Positions 17,028 to 26,298 of a DNA stretch of 64,000 nt are shown here, piece after piece. A program made the position numbers and the translations under genes. How positions within the stretch are numbered: position 1 is the first letter of the stretch; every line of letters begins with the position of its first letter. The notes under the pieces were generated by a model. The model was not told the origin of the DNA, ran no database searches, and saw nothing but the letters and a program-made list of their open reading frames with translations. Source of the DNA: Porticoccus sp964395715 (lineage in GTDB: Bacteria; Pseudomonadota; Gammaproteobacteria; Pseudomonadales; Porticoccaceae); contig CAYNAU010000001.1 in NCBI GenBank assembly GCA_964395715.1, positions 124,001 through 188,000 on the forward strand, in the 5' to 3' direction.

Positions 17028-20000
17028 ATGAACATTTCCAGATTTTTTGTGGATCGCCCCATTTTCGCCGCAGTGATGTCCCTGCTGATTCTGATCGCAG
17101 GACTGTTGGCCATGTTCAAGCTGCCCATTTCCGAATACCCGGAGGTCTCACCACCCTCGGTGGTGGTCACCGCCAACTTTCCCGGTGCAAACCCGAAAGT
17201 CATTGCCGATACCGTGGCACGGCCACTGGAGGAACAACTGAGCGGCGTGGAAAACATGATCTATATGTTTTCCCAGGCCACCTCCGATGGCCGTATGACA
17301 CTGACCATCACCTTCAAAATTGGCACCGACCCGGACCTGGCCCAGCAGATGGTTCAGAACAGGGTGTCTCAGGCCCTGCCCAGACTGCCTGAAGTTACAC
17401 GACAGTTGGGGGTAACAGTGGTCAAAAGCTCACCGGACCTGACCATGGTGGTTCACCTCGTATCCCCCGACCAACGCTATGACGAACTCTATCTGCGCAA
17501 CTACGCCCTGAGGCACGTCAAGGATGAGTTGGCCAAGGTCGAAGGTGTCGGGACCGTGCGCCTGTTCGGCTCCGGCGACTACGCCATGCGCATTTGGTTG
17601 AACCCCGAAAAAATTGCGGAGCGCAACCTGTCAGCCAACGAAGTGATCGCCGCCATTCGCGAACAGAACGTTCAGGTGGCGGCCGGTGTCATTGGCGGCG
17701 CGCCCATGACCAGCCCTGTGGATGTGCAGCTGCCCATCAACGCGCAGGGAAGGCTCGAAACAACTGAAGAGTTTGGCGACATCATCATTCGTGCCGGCGA
17801 CCGGGGACAGATTACCCGACTGCGCGATGTGGCACGTATCGAACTGGAAGCGGCAGATTTCAGCCTCAACGCCATGCTCGACAATCAGCCAGCCGTGGCT
17901 GTCCCGATTTTCCAGGCTCCCGGCGCCAATGCCATCGCTATTTCCGATGAAGTTCGTCGCACCATGGAAGCGCTTAAACCCAATTTTCCCGAAGGCGTCT
18001 CCTACTCAGTAGTCTATGACCCCACCGTGTTCGTTCGCGACTCGATCAAAGCGGTGGTGAAGACACTGCTAGAAGCGCTGGCGCTGGTGGTCCTGGTGGT
18101 TGTGGTATTTCTGCAGACCTGGCGCGCGTCCATCATTCCGCTGCTTGCGGTGCCGGTCTCCATCATCGGCACCTTTGCCCTGATGTGGGCGTTCGGATTT
18201 TCGATCAACACCCTATCGCTGTTCGGGCTGGTATTGTCCATCGGTATTGTGGTGGATGACGCCATCGTCGTTGTCGAGAATGTGGAGCGCAATATCGCCG
18301 ACGGGCTGGACCCGAAAGAGGCCAGTTATCGCGCCATGCAGGAGGTAAGCGGTCCGATTATCGCCATCTCACTGACACTCGTGGCGGTGTTTGTGCCCAT
18401 TGCCTTTGTCAGCGGCCTCACCGGGCAGTTCTACAAACAGTTCGCATTGACCATTGCCATATCCACAGTAATTTCAGCGTTCAACTCCCTGACACTCAGC
18501 CCTGCCCTGGCAGCGAAATTATTAAGAAGCCACGATGCGCCAAAAGACCGGCTGACCCGCGTCATGGACTACCTGTTCGGTGGTTTTTTCCGCCTCTTTA
18601 ACCGTGGTTTCAAACGCTCCTCCGAAGCCTACTCGTCCTCCATTTCGGGTTTGCTGAGTCACAAGGTTGTGGCTTTCGCTATTTACATGGTGCTGATCGG
18701 TGCCACGGCAATCGGCTTTAATTCCCTGCCACAAGGTTTTGTACCACCCCAGGACAAGCAATACCTGATCAGCTTTGCACAGCTGCCCGATGGATCATCC
18801 CTCGCCCGAACTGAGGATGTTATCAAGGAAATGGGCAATATCGCCATGCAGCAGGAAGGGGTGGCAAATGCCGTGCAATTCCCCGGTCTCTCTGTCAATG
18901 GCTTTACCAACAGCCCCAGCGCCGGCATCGTCTTCGTCACCCTGGAAGACTTCGACAAGCGCAACACACCTGAGCTCTCTGCAGCGGCGATTGCCGGTCG
19001 CCTGCAGCAGCAGTACGCGGGTATAGAAGAAGCCTTTATTGCCATTTTCCCTCCCCCGCCCGTGCGCGGCCTTGGCACAACGGGAGGCTTCAAACTGCAG
19101 ATTGAAGATCGCGCAGACTTGGGTTACGAACGTCTTGCCGAGGTGGTACAGATGGTGCAGCAGCTCGCCTGGCAGGATCCTGCATTGATGAATGTTTACT
19201 CCAATTACAAAATTAATGTGCCGCAACTCTATGCGGATCTGGATCGCACCAAAGCCAAGCAACTGGGGCTGAACGTCAAAGACATCTTCGACACCATGCA
19301 GATCTATCTGGGCTCGCTGTATGTGAATGATTTCAACCGCTTTGGTCGCACCTACCAGGTAATTGCCCAGGCCGATGCGCCCTACCGCGCCAGCCCGGAA
19401 AATGCCCTCAACCTCAAGGTCAAGAACCAGGAGGGCAGCATGATTCCCCTCGGCAGCGTGCTGGAGATGCAGGAAAGTTACGGTCCGGAAAGTGCCGCCC
19501 ATTACAATGGCTATCTGGCCGCCGACCTGAACGGCGATGCTGCTCCCGGTTATTCCAGTGGTCAGGCCCAGGATGCCATCAGCAATATTCTTGAAAGCAC
19601 CCTACCCTCCGGTATGACGTTCGAGTGGACCGACCTCACCTACCAGCAAGTGCTCAGTGGCAACACGGCCATCTTTATTTTCCCCCTGTGCCTGCTGCTG
19701 GTCTTTCTGGTACTGGCCGCCCAGTATGAAAGCCTGGTGCTGCCCCTGGTCGTCATCAGCATCGTGCCGCTATCGGTATTATCCGCAGTTGTCGGTGTCT
19801 GGCTGTCCGGGGGTGACAACAATATCTTCACCCAGATCAGCCTGTTTGTTCTGGCCGGGCTGGCCAGTAAAAATGCCATTCTGATTGTGGAGTTTGCCCG
19901 CGAGCTTGAACATCGCGGCTGCGACACCTGGCATGCAGCCGTCACAGCCAGCCGCATGCGGTTACGCCCCATTCTGATGACTTCTTTTGCCTTCATCATG

Positions 20001-20180
20001 GGCGTTGTGCCGATGGTCTTTTCCAGCGGCGCCGGCTCGGAAATGCGCAGCGATATCGGTGTAGCCGTTTTCTCAGGGATGCTGGGCGTGACTTTCTTCG
20101 GACTGTTCTTTACCCCCATTTTCTACGTCTTGCTGCGCAAGCTAGAGGGTTACCGCAAACTGTATGTCCCCACTCATTAA
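17028..20180 (+). CDS. RND multidrug efflux transporter (HAE-1, AcrB/MexF-like)
   Basis: 1050-aa proton-driven inner-membrane pump. It begins with the family signature MNISRFFVDRPIFAAVMS and has 12 transmembrane segments with two large periplasmic loops. The proton-relay acidic pair lies in TM4 (GIVVDDAIVVVENVER). Length is full for HAE-1 pumps. It pairs with the adaptor upstream, but no TolC/OprM-like gene follows: a terminator comes directly after it. It must therefore borrow an outer-membrane channel encoded elsewhere. Substrates are unknown, but antimicrobials or aromatic compounds are typical. Confidence 0.95.
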   Translation: MNISRFFVDRPIFAAVMSLLILIAGLLAMFKLPISEYPEVSPPSVVVTANFPGANPKVIADTVARPLEEQLSGVENMIYMFSQATSDGRMTLTITFKIGTDPDLAQQMVQNRVSQALPRLPEVTRQLGVTVVKSSPDLTMVVHLVSPDQRYDELYLRNYALRHVKDELAKVEGVGTVRLFGSGDYAMRIWLNPEKIAERNLSANEVIAAIREQNVQVAAGVIGGAPMTSPVDVQLPINAQGRLETTEEFGDIIIRAGDRGQITRLRDVARIELEAADFSLNAMLDNQPAVAVPIFQAPGANAIAISDEVRRTMEALKPNFPEGVSYSVVYDPTVFVRDSIKAVVKTLLEALALVVLVVVVFLQTWRASIIPLLAVPVSIIGTFALMWAFGFSINTLSLFGLVLSIGIVVDDAIVVVENVERNIADGLDPKEASYRAMQEVSGPIIAISLTLVAVFVPIAFVSGLTGQFYKQFALTIAISTVISAFNSLTLSPALAAKLLRSHDAPKDRLTRVMDYLFGGFFRLFNRGFKRSSEAYSSSISGLLSHKVVAFAIYMVLIGATAIGFNSLPQGFVPPQDKQYLISFAQLPDGSSLARTEDVIKEMGNIAMQQEGVANAVQFPGLSVNGFTNSPSAGIVFVTLEDFDKRNTPELSAAAIAGRLQQQYAGIEEAFIAIFPPPPVRGLGTTGGFKLQIEDRADLGYERLAEVVQMVQQLAWQDPALMNVYSNYKINVPQLYADLDRTKAKQLGLNVKDIFDTMQIYLGSLYVNDFNRFGRTYQVIAQADAPYRASPENALNLKVKNQEGSMIPLGSVLEMQESYGPESAAHYNGYLAADLNGDAAPGYSSGQAQDAISNILESTLPSGMTFEWTDLTYQQVLSGNTAIFIFPLCLLLVFLVLAAQYESLVLPLVVISIVPLSVLSAVVGVWLSGGDNNIFTQISLFVLAGLASKNAILIVEFARELEHRGCDTWHAAVTASRMRLRPILMTSFAFIMGVVPMVFSSGAGSEMRSDIGVAVFSGMLGVTFFGLFFTPIFYVLLRKLEGYRKLYVPTH

Positions 20181-20207
20181 GGCTGCGCGTTGCACAGCGA
20201 CAGGACA

Positions 20208-20239
20208 AAAAAAGGGCCGGGAAAAACCGGCCCTTTTTT
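20208..20239. terminator. Bidirectional Rho-independent terminator
   Basis: AAAAAAGGGCCGG (20208-20220), a 6-base loop and CCGGCCCTTTTTT (20227-20239): a perfect GC-rich stem with T runs on both strands. It sits between the convergent RND gene and the DegP-like gene. Confidence 0.9.
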
Positions 20240-20255
20240 CATACTTGCTGGCTGG

Positions 20256-21620
20256 TCAGCGAATGACCAGGTAGAGCGAATGACCGCCGCGGTTAATATG
20301 CAGCAGTACTGAGCTGTCACTCAGGGTCAGTGCTTTTTTGAAGCTTTCAAGATCCGTCACCCGCTGGCGATTGGCGCCTAGGATAACGTCTCCAGGACGC
20401 AAGCCACTGTAGGCAGCACCCGAATTGGGCGATAACCCGGCGACAATCACCCCGTCGCCGTCAGGATTATTTTCAAAGCGGGCACCTTCCAGCAATGAGT
20501 GCAACTTGCCGCTGATCGCTGTCAGCTGTTGCGGCTCACCCACCATCACATCAAGAAACTTTTTCTTGCCATCGCGAATAAGGGTCAGCTTCACTTTTTC
20601 ACCGATTGACTTGACGCCAATCTGGCTGCGCAGCTGTCCGGCCGAGCTGGTCTCTTCACCGTCCACGGCAATAATGACATCACCAGCCTTAACACCGGAT
20701 TTTTCAGCAGGAGAGTCCTCACCGACACCGGTTACCAGCACACCTTTCTGGCCATTTTTCAGCTCAAAGGCGTCTCTTAATTCAGGCGTGATGTCCTGAA
20801 TGCCTACACCGAGTTGGCCGCGTTTGACTTCACCGTGTTCAACGATCTGCTCCATGCTGGCCCTGGCCATATTTACCGGGATAGCAAAGCCGATGCCCAC
20901 ATTGCCACCGGAAGGAGCCAGGATTGCGGTGTTGATACCCACCAGTTCACCCCGCAGATTGACCAGCGCACCACCGGAGTTTCCAGGATTGATTGATGCA
21001 TCAGTCTGAATAAAGTTTTCGTAGCCTTCAATGCCCAGACCGGTGCGCCCGAGGGCACTGACCACACCGGTGGTCACAGTCTGCCCAAGGCCAAAGGGGT
21101 TACCGATGGCGACCACAAAGTCTCCGACCTCGAGGTCACTTGAATTGCCCATGGGCACAGCCACCAGATTATCGGCCTCGATGGACAGAATGGCGATGTC
21201 CAGTTCAGGATCCGCACCTTTCACTTCCGCCGTGAAGGAACGGCCATCTTCAAGGGATACCTGGACTTCGTCGGCACCCTTAATCACGTGGTAATTGGTC
21301 ATCACAATGCCTTCTCCGGCATCGATGATCACTCCCGAACCAGCACTCTGCTGGCGTTTTTTGGGCGCCTGCTGGCGAAACTGCTGTTCATCGGGGATAT
21401 TGAAGAAACGTCTGAAAAAGGGATCGTTCAGCAGCGGATTGTTTACCTGCTGATTGGAAAAAGTGGCAATGTTGACCACTGCCGGATTCACCTGTTTCAG
21501 CATGGGCGACAGGGTCGGCAATGACTGTCCTGAGCTGTCCTTCAGGGGAAGCGCTGCCTGACTGGAGGCAACGAAAAACAACATGGATACCGCGAGCATT
21601 AACTGTTTAATCTGCTGCAT
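20256..21620 (-). CDS. Periplasmic serine endoprotease, DegP/MucD (Do) type
   Basis: HtrA protease/chaperone that removes misfolded envelope proteins. Signal peptide (residues 1-22), trypsin-like domain with catalytic triad His111, Asp141 and Ser215 (in NPGNSGGAL), then two PDZ domains (~250-345 and ~365-450). 454 aa matches DegQ/MucD-type enzymes; the long DegP LA loop is not obvious. It follows hsp20 on the same strand but is separated from it by a terminator-like hairpin. In pseudomonads MucD links to sigma-E/AlgU control, but rpoE-rse genes are not adjacent here. Confidence 0.93.
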   Translation of the reverse strand: MQQIKQLMLAVSMLFFVASSQAALPLKDSSGQSLPTLSPMLKQVNPAVVNIATFSNQQVNNPLLNDPFFRRFFNIPDEQQFRQQAPKKRQQSAGSGVIIDAGEGIVMTNYHVIKGADEVQVSLEDGRSFTAEVKGADPELDIAILSIEADNLVAVPMGNSSDLEVGDFVVAIGNPFGLGQTVTTGVVSALGRTGLGIEGYENFIQTDASINPGNSGGALVNLRGELVGINTAILAPSGGNVGIGFAIPVNMARASMEQIVEHGEVKRGQLGVGIQDITPELRDAFELKNGQKGVLVTGVGEDSPAEKSGVKAGDVIIAVDGEETSSAGQLRSQIGVKSIGEKVKLTLIRDGKKKFLDVMVGEPQQLTAISGKLHSLLEGARFENNPDGDGVIVAGLSPNSGAAYSGLRPGDVILGANRQRVTDLESFKKALTLSDSSVLLHINRGGHSLYLVIR

Positions 21621-21813
21621 GGTAAAAACTCCTGATAAGTGTTGGCATGATATTTATAGGTTTACAGTCCACTGGAAAGTAAACCGGTTTTTATTGGGTG
21701 GATCCGCTTAAACACCCTGTCGCTGCTACACGCCGGGCAGTCGACAAGGGTCAACAAAACCGCTGATCATGGGACAAAAATTGGAGGAAAAAATTCCGAA
21801 CAGGGAAAAATTA

Positions 21814-21841
21814 AAGGGCGGCGGGAAGACCTGTCGCCCTT
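21814..21841 (-). terminator. Probable terminator of hsp20
   Basis: AAGGGCG (21814-21820) pairs with CGCCCTT (21835-21841) around a 14-base loop. In the minus direction it is followed by TAATTTTTCC. It begins 11 bases beyond the hsp20 stop. Confidence 0.55.
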
Positions 21842-21851
21842 CTTTGGAGGA

Positions 21852-22310
21852 CTATTTATCCTCGTCAGCGGTGTGTTCCAGTGTCGTTCTGTTATCGCTG
21901 ATGGGGATGGATTTTGGTTTCATCGCCTCCGGAATCTCACGCACCAGGCTGATGGCCAGTAAACCGTTGTTGAGGGATGCATCGGTCACTTCCACGTGGT
22001 CGGCCAGATTGAATTTGCGCTCAAATGCGCGACGGGCAATGCCCTGGTGCAGGTAGCGACGATCCGATTTCACGGCTTCTTTTTTGCCGCGAATGGTGAG
22101 CACGCCTTTTTCCACCTGGATATCCAGCTCGCTGCGCTCAAAACCTGCCACTGCAATAGTAATGGCGTAACGGTTCTCGTCGATCACCTCAATATCGTAG
22201 GGGGGATAAGCCGCTGCATGGTCATTGCGCAAGGCCGTTTCCAGCATGGGGCCCAGGCGGTCAAAACCAACAGTGCTGCGATACAGTGGGGTCAAATCTA
22301 TTGTTGCCAT
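21852..22310 (-). CDS. Small heat-shock protein, Hsp20/IbpA family
   Basis: ATP-independent holdase that binds unfolding proteins. 152 aa with the IbpA-like N-terminus (DLTPLYRSTVGFDRLGPML), an alpha-crystallin domain (~35-130, including GRRYLHQGIARRAFERKF-type strands) and a short C-terminal tail. The start is the ATG at 22310, preceded by AGGAG 8 bases away; the longer frame runs through the leader. That leader contains a hairpin that buries the Shine-Dalgarno (22314-22336), and a CTTGAAA heat-shock-type box lies upstream. Expression is therefore probably controlled by heat at both levels. Confidence 0.93.
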   Translation of the reverse strand: MATIDLTPLYRSTVGFDRLGPMLETALRNDHAAAYPPYDIEVIDENRYAITIAVAGFERSELDIQVEKGVLTIRGKKEAVKSDRRYLHQGIARRAFERKFNLADHVEVTDASLNNGLLAISLVREIPEAMKPKSIPISDNRTTLEHTADEDK

Positions 22311-22313
22311 AAT

Positions 22314-22336
22314 ATATTCTCCTAATGAAGCAATAT
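22314..22336 (-). promoter_or_regulatory. Candidate ROSE-like RNA thermometer in the hsp20 leader
   Basis: In the RNA, AUAUU and AAUAU (5 bp) close a 23-nt hairpin whose inner part sets UUGCU against AGGAG, the ribosome-binding site. UUGCU opposite the Shine-Dalgarno with a G-G mismatch is the hallmark of ROSE elements that control ibpA-type genes. Recognition is by pattern only. Confidence 0.6.
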
Positions 22337-22393
22337 GAATAAATTGGTTTGCGAACTGACACTCTGCGCGAGACATGTCATCCGCCTAATTTA

Positions 22394-22420
22394 TTTATGT
22401 GCGGCAAAATAGATTTCAAG
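22394..22420 (-). promoter_or_regulatory. Candidate heat-shock (sigma-32 type) promoter of hsp20
   Basis: CTTGAAA on the minus strand (22414-22420) is followed after 12 bases by CACATAA. The -35 element is an exact match to the sigma-32 consensus; the -10 is only partial. The groES promoter at 43471-43499 has the same two elements. Confidence 0.5.
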
Positions 22421-22463
22421 GCTTAACAAAAAAATTTTTACAGCGGAAGAACCCGATAACCAA

Positions 22464-22883
22464 TCAACGTACCATCAGCACTGAGATTGGAGCAAACAAT
22501 GCCACCTGGTGACTCAGCGTACCAAAGGGTTGCTGTTCGGTTTCAAGACTGCGCGAAGCCATCACAATCAGGTCAATATGAGTCTTCTCGCAAAAGTTGA
22601 TGATTTCCTGTGCACGTTTGCCCAGGACAATATTTTTTTCAATTTTTACACCGGGATATTCTGCCTGAAAACGTTGCTGCCACTGGGTCAGCGTGTTATC
22701 AGCAGTCTCCCCCAGCTTTAAATAAAAGGCTTCCATTTCGGCATCGGTTTCACCGCCCAGCTTCTCTAGCACATGCAGCAGATAAATATTTGCACCCGAC
22801 TGAACGGCAAGGTTCAGCGCAGTACGTATGGCTTTTTCGTTTTTATCGGCCAGGCCGGTAGGCACCAGGATACTTTTGAACAT
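22464..22883 (-). CDS. Universal stress protein (UspA family)
   Basis: 139-aa cytoplasmic Usp domain: starts MFKSILVPTGLADKNEKA, with VLGKRAQEIINFCEKTHIDLIVMASR in the middle and a hydrophobic terminal strand (APISVLMVR). The canonical ATP-binding G-2x-G-9x-G(S/T) signature is not clearly present (MASRSLETEQQPFGTLS), so it may be a non-ATP-binding member. The ATG at 22883 is favoured because AGGTGG precedes it; GTG codons three and two positions upstream are possible. It lies upstream of hsp20 on the same strand, in a stress-related group. Confidence 0.85.
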   Translation of the reverse strand: MFKSILVPTGLADKNEKAIRTALNLAVQSGANIYLLHVLEKLGGETDAEMEAFYLKLGETADNTLTQWQQRFQAEYPGVKIEKNIVLGKRAQEIINFCEKTHIDLIVMASRSLETEQQPFGTLSHQVALFAPISVLMVR

Positions 22884-23003
22884 TACCACCACCTGTTGTT
22901 GACTTATTATTAGTTAATATTTTTTATTTCGTCATACAGTGACAAGAATAGACGTTCTACAAAGCTCCCGTAAAGAGGCGGCATCAGACAACTGGAGAAT
23001 GGC

Positions 23004-24011
23004 ATGAAAGCCGTGATACTGAATAAAACCGACGGTCCGCAATCCCTCACCATCGGCGTGATAGATACCCCCGAGCCATCACCGGGCGAGGTACGGGTGA
23101 GACTCAGGGCAAGCGCCCTCAATCGGCGGGACTACTGGATAACCCTGGGCAAATACCCGAAGTTAACACTGCCATGCATACCCGGATCTGATGGCGCAGG
23201 GGTGGTGGAGGCCGTGGGTGCCGACGTTGACCACACGCTTCTGGGTCAGGAAGTGGTCATCTACCCGGCTCTGGAATGGGGCGATGACGAAGCCTGTTGC
23301 GGTCCCGATTTCCGCGTACTGGGTATGCCTGACCAGGGCACATTTGCCGAGGCAATTTGCGTCCCCGCCAACAATGTCTACCCCAAGCCCCCACACCTGA
23401 ATTGGACCCAGGCAGCGGCAATACCCCTCGCCGGCCTCACGGCCTGGCGGGCCTGTGTTACCCAGGCTGAAGTGCGCCCTGGGCAGCGTATCCTGATTAC
23501 GGGTGCCGGTAGCGGCGTCTCAGGATTTGCCATTCAGTGGTGCCTTAACCTCGGCGCTGAGGTCTATGTAACCAGTGGCAGTCGGGAAAAACTCAGTCAT
23601 GCCATCGAGTTGGGTGTCAGGGGGGCAGAAAATTACCACGATCACGATTGCTACCGAAAACTCAAACAACAAAGCGGCGGTTTTCACGCCATCATTGACA
23701 GTGCCGGGGGCAATGCAGTCAATACACTGCTGGATACCCTGCGGCCCGCTGGCCGGTTTGTTTTTTTCGGTGCCACACTCGGCAACCCAGAGATTGGCCT
23801 GGAAATGCCGAAACTATTTTTTCGTCATATTCGCATCCAGGGCACCACCATGGGCAGCAACGCAGAATTCGCTGCCATGCTGGAGTTTATCTGCAGGCAT
23901 AAGGTAAAACCTTCCATCGACCGGATCATGCCTCTACACGCCGCGGCCGAAGCTCATCAACTGATGGCGGATTTCTCGCCGTCGGGAAAAGTTGTGCTTT
24001 TAACCAGTTGA
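23004..24011 (+). CDS. Zinc-type alcohol dehydrogenase/quinone oxidoreductase-like protein (MDR superfamily)
   Basis: 335-aa medium-chain dehydrogenase/reductase. It has a GroES-like N-terminal domain (~25-110, with LTLPCIPGSDGAGVVEAVG) and a Rossmann domain with the NADPH motif ITGAGSGVSGFAIQW near 165. Catalytic zinc ligands are not evident, and similarity is to the YogA/quinone-oxidoreductase branch, so it is probably a zinc-free NADPH reductase. The substrate cannot be predicted. Single gene, divergent from uspA. Confidence 0.8.
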   Translation: MKAVILNKTDGPQSLTIGVIDTPEPSPGEVRVRLRASALNRRDYWITLGKYPKLTLPCIPGSDGAGVVEAVGADVDHTLLGQEVVIYPALEWGDDEACCGPDFRVLGMPDQGTFAEAICVPANNVYPKPPHLNWTQAAAIPLAGLTAWRACVTQAEVRPGQRILITGAGSGVSGFAIQWCLNLGAEVYVTSGSREKLSHAIELGVRGAENYHDHDCYRKLKQQSGGFHAIIDSAGGNAVNTLLDTLRPAGRFVFFGATLGNPEIGLEMPKLFFRHIRIQGTTMGSNAEFAAMLEFICRHKVKPSIDRIMPLHAAAEAHQLMADFSPSGKVVLLTS

Positions 24012-24070
24012 CATTACCGAGCCAAGCTCAAAGCCGTTAACATAGGGTTTTGCAACCCCGAGCCCTTCCT

Positions 24071-25426
24071 ATGTCAGCCCCTCGCGGAGAATTTTCATCG
24101 AAAGCCGGTTTTATTTTGGCGGCCTCCGGTTCAGCAGTTGGGCTGGGTAATATCTGGGGGTTCCCCACCAATGCGGCAGAAAATGGTGGCGGCGCCTTTG
24201 TACTCATGTATTTTCTGCTGGCATTCTGCCTCGCCTATCCGGCACTGATGGCCGAACTGGTGATCGGCAGATACACCAAAGCCAATATGGTCCACGCACT
24301 GCAGGCAATCGCCCCCGGCCGACTATCAAAATCCCTGGGAAAACTGACGGGTTTTTACGGCATTCTGGTGGCGTCGCTGATCCTCGGCTTTTACAGTATC
24401 GTCGCCGGCTGGATGCTCGCCTACTTTTTTGAACCGGTGGCGACACTGCTGGGCCAGGAAGCACTTGCTTCCTGGCTGACCAGCGACAGTATTGTGCGCA
24501 ACCTGGTGTTATGTTTTCTGTTTTTAACCCTCACCTGTAGTGTCATTGTTACCGGGGTTGAAGAGGGCATCGAAAAATGGTCCTGCCGGCTGATGCCGGC
24601 GCTGTTTTTGATGATGGCGGGGCTCATTGTTTACGTGATGCTGCAACCCGGTGCCATTACCGGCCTCAAACATTACCTGATACCGGATTTCAATCAGCTG
24701 CTGGACCCTAAACTGGTTGTCAGCGCGATGGGGCAAGCCTTTTTTTCGCTGTCTTTGGGGGTCGGCACCATGTTGATTTACGGCTCTTACCTGCGTCCGG
24801 AAGAGAGCCTGCCCACCATGGGAGCTATCGTCACCCTGGTGGATTCCTCGGTAGCCTTTCTCGCCGGATTACTGGTACTGCCCGCCCTGTTTGTCGCGCA
24901 ACAGCACGGTCTGAGTATTTATACAGAGAGCGGCAACCTGATCGCCGGTCCCGATCTGATCTTTCAGACAATTCCGGCGCTGTTCAAGAATATGGGCACA
25001 GTGGGTATCTGGGTGGCCATGGCCTTTTTTGCCCTGATGTCCATTGCCGCTTTGACCTCGTCCATTTCCATGCTGGAAGTGCCGGTTTCATTCACCATCG
25101 AACATCACGCGACACACAGGCGCAGTGCAACCTGGCTGATCGGGGCAATTATCTTTGCCTGCAGCAGTGTCATCATCATCAATTTCGACGCGTTATTCGG
25201 ACTGGTGGTTACACTCGCCACGGAATACAGCCAACCCCTGCTGGGATTGCTAATCTGTGTATTTGCCACCTGGGTGTGGCACCGGGATCTGGTGCTTGAA
25301 GAAATTCGCAACGGCCACCCGGACGTGGAGCACAGTCTGTTCTGGAAAGTCTGGCCATTCTACGCCAAGTATTGCTGCCCACTGCTGATTCTGGTGCTGC
25401 TGGCACAGAGTTTTGCCAGCAGCTGA
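24071..25426 (+). CDS. Sodium-dependent transporter, NSS/SNF family
   Basis: Na+-coupled amino acid (or related) symporter of the LeuT/MhsT fold in the inner membrane. TM1 shows the unwound family signature GSAVGLGNIWGFPTNAAENGGG, split around the sodium site, and about eleven hydrophobic segments follow over 451 aa, typical of bacterial 11-TM members. The ATG at 24071 was chosen over an in-frame TTG seven codons upstream. Substrate unknown. It converges on the SDR gene with a 39-bp gap. Confidence 0.9.
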   Translation: MSAPRGEFSSKAGFILAASGSAVGLGNIWGFPTNAAENGGGAFVLMYFLLAFCLAYPALMAELVIGRYTKANMVHALQAIAPGRLSKSLGKLTGFYGILVASLILGFYSIVAGWMLAYFFEPVATLLGQEALASWLTSDSIVRNLVLCFLFLTLTCSVIVTGVEEGIEKWSCRLMPALFLMMAGLIVYVMLQPGAITGLKHYLIPDFNQLLDPKLVVSAMGQAFFSLSLGVGTMLIYGSYLRPEESLPTMGAIVTLVDSSVAFLAGLLVLPALFVAQQHGLSIYTESGNLIAGPDLIFQTIPALFKNMGTVGIWVAMAFFALMSIAALTSSISMLEVPVSFTIEHHATHRRSATWLIGAIIFACSSVIIINFDALFGLVVTLATEYSQPLLGLLICVFATWVWHRDLVLEEIRNGHPDVEHSLFWKVWPFYAKYCCPLLILVLLAQSFASS

Positions 25427-25465
25427 ACAACTTCCCACCGAAGGTTCTCCATCTATCCGAGAGGT

Positions 25466-26233
25466 CTAGAACGTTCCGCGATAATTACCGCCATCCACCA
25501 GAATATTCTGACCCGTGATATAGGCGGCCTGCTGGCTGCAAAGGAAGGCACAGGTTGCCCCAAACTCGTCTATCATGCCCAGCCGACCGGCGGGAAGTGT
25601 GTCGATATATTCGTCGGCGGAAAGCCCCGAACCACCGCCAATCAGTGCCGCCGCGCCCCGGCCACGCTCGGTATCAAACAAACCCGGCAACAGGTTATTG
25701 ATGGTGACATTGTGACGGGCCGTATCCCGAGAGATCCCTGCTACAAAGCCCGTCAGGCCTGAACGGGCGCCATTGGATAAACCGAGGACAGTAACAGGCT
25801 GTTTCACGGCGGCACTGGTGATATTGACGATCCGCCCGAAACCCCGCTCGAGCATTCCATCCAGTGTCCGCCGGATCATATCGATGGGACTGTACATATT
25901 TCCATTGATGGCTTCGAACCAATGCTGCTGGCGCCAGTCACGGAAATCGCCCGGTGGCGGGCCACCGGCATTATTGATCAATATGTCCGGGGTCGGGCAG
26001 GCAGCCAGCGCGGCTTCCCGACCTTCTTCCGTGGTGATATCAGCGATAACCACATTGATCTGTGCTCCAGTCTTTTCCCGAATTTCTTCTGCAGTCTGCT
26101 CCAGCACTTCCCGCTGGCGAGCCAGAATGGTGACAATGGCACCCTCTGCGGCAAGCGCCGAGGCACATCCCTTACCCAGACCTTTACTGGCAGCACAAAC
26201 CAATGCATGTTTCCCGGCTATACCCAATTCCAC
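25466..26233 (-). CDS. SDR-family protein lacking the YxxxK active-site pair
   Basis: 255-aa Rossmann-fold protein with a cofactor segment CAASKGLGKG (residues 13-22), the structural NNAGG (87-91) and the catalytic-serine region ITSAA (138-142). Where classical SDRs have YxxxK, this chain reads SNGAR (153-157), so neither Tyr nor Lys is present. Annotated relatives are called 3-oxoacyl-ACP reductase-like, but the classical mechanism cannot apply. GTG start with GGAGA 8-9 bases upstream. It follows the HNH gene on the same strand after 65 bp. Confidence 0.82.
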   Translation of the reverse strand: MELGIAGKHALVCAASKGLGKGCASALAAEGAIVTILARQREVLEQTAEEIREKTGAQINVVIADITTEEGREAALAACPTPDILINNAGGPPPGDFRDWRQQHWFEAINGNMYSPIDMIRRTLDGMLERGFGRIVNITSAAVKQPVTVLGLSNGARSGLTGFVAGISRDTARHNVTINNLLPGLFDTERGRGAAALIGGGSGLSADEYIDTLPAGRLGMIDEFGATCAFLCSQQAAYITGQNILVDGGNYRGTF

Positions 26234-26298
26234 GACAGGATTCTCCGCACAATAGTCAGGGTGCAGAGGCTAGCATGAAACTGTTGGTATAGGTGAGC

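Noticed and set aside
21621..21813. Possible extra gene between hsp20 and the DegP-like gene
   Set aside because: The only reading frames are short, lack a ribosome-binding site and overlap the promoter region of the protease.
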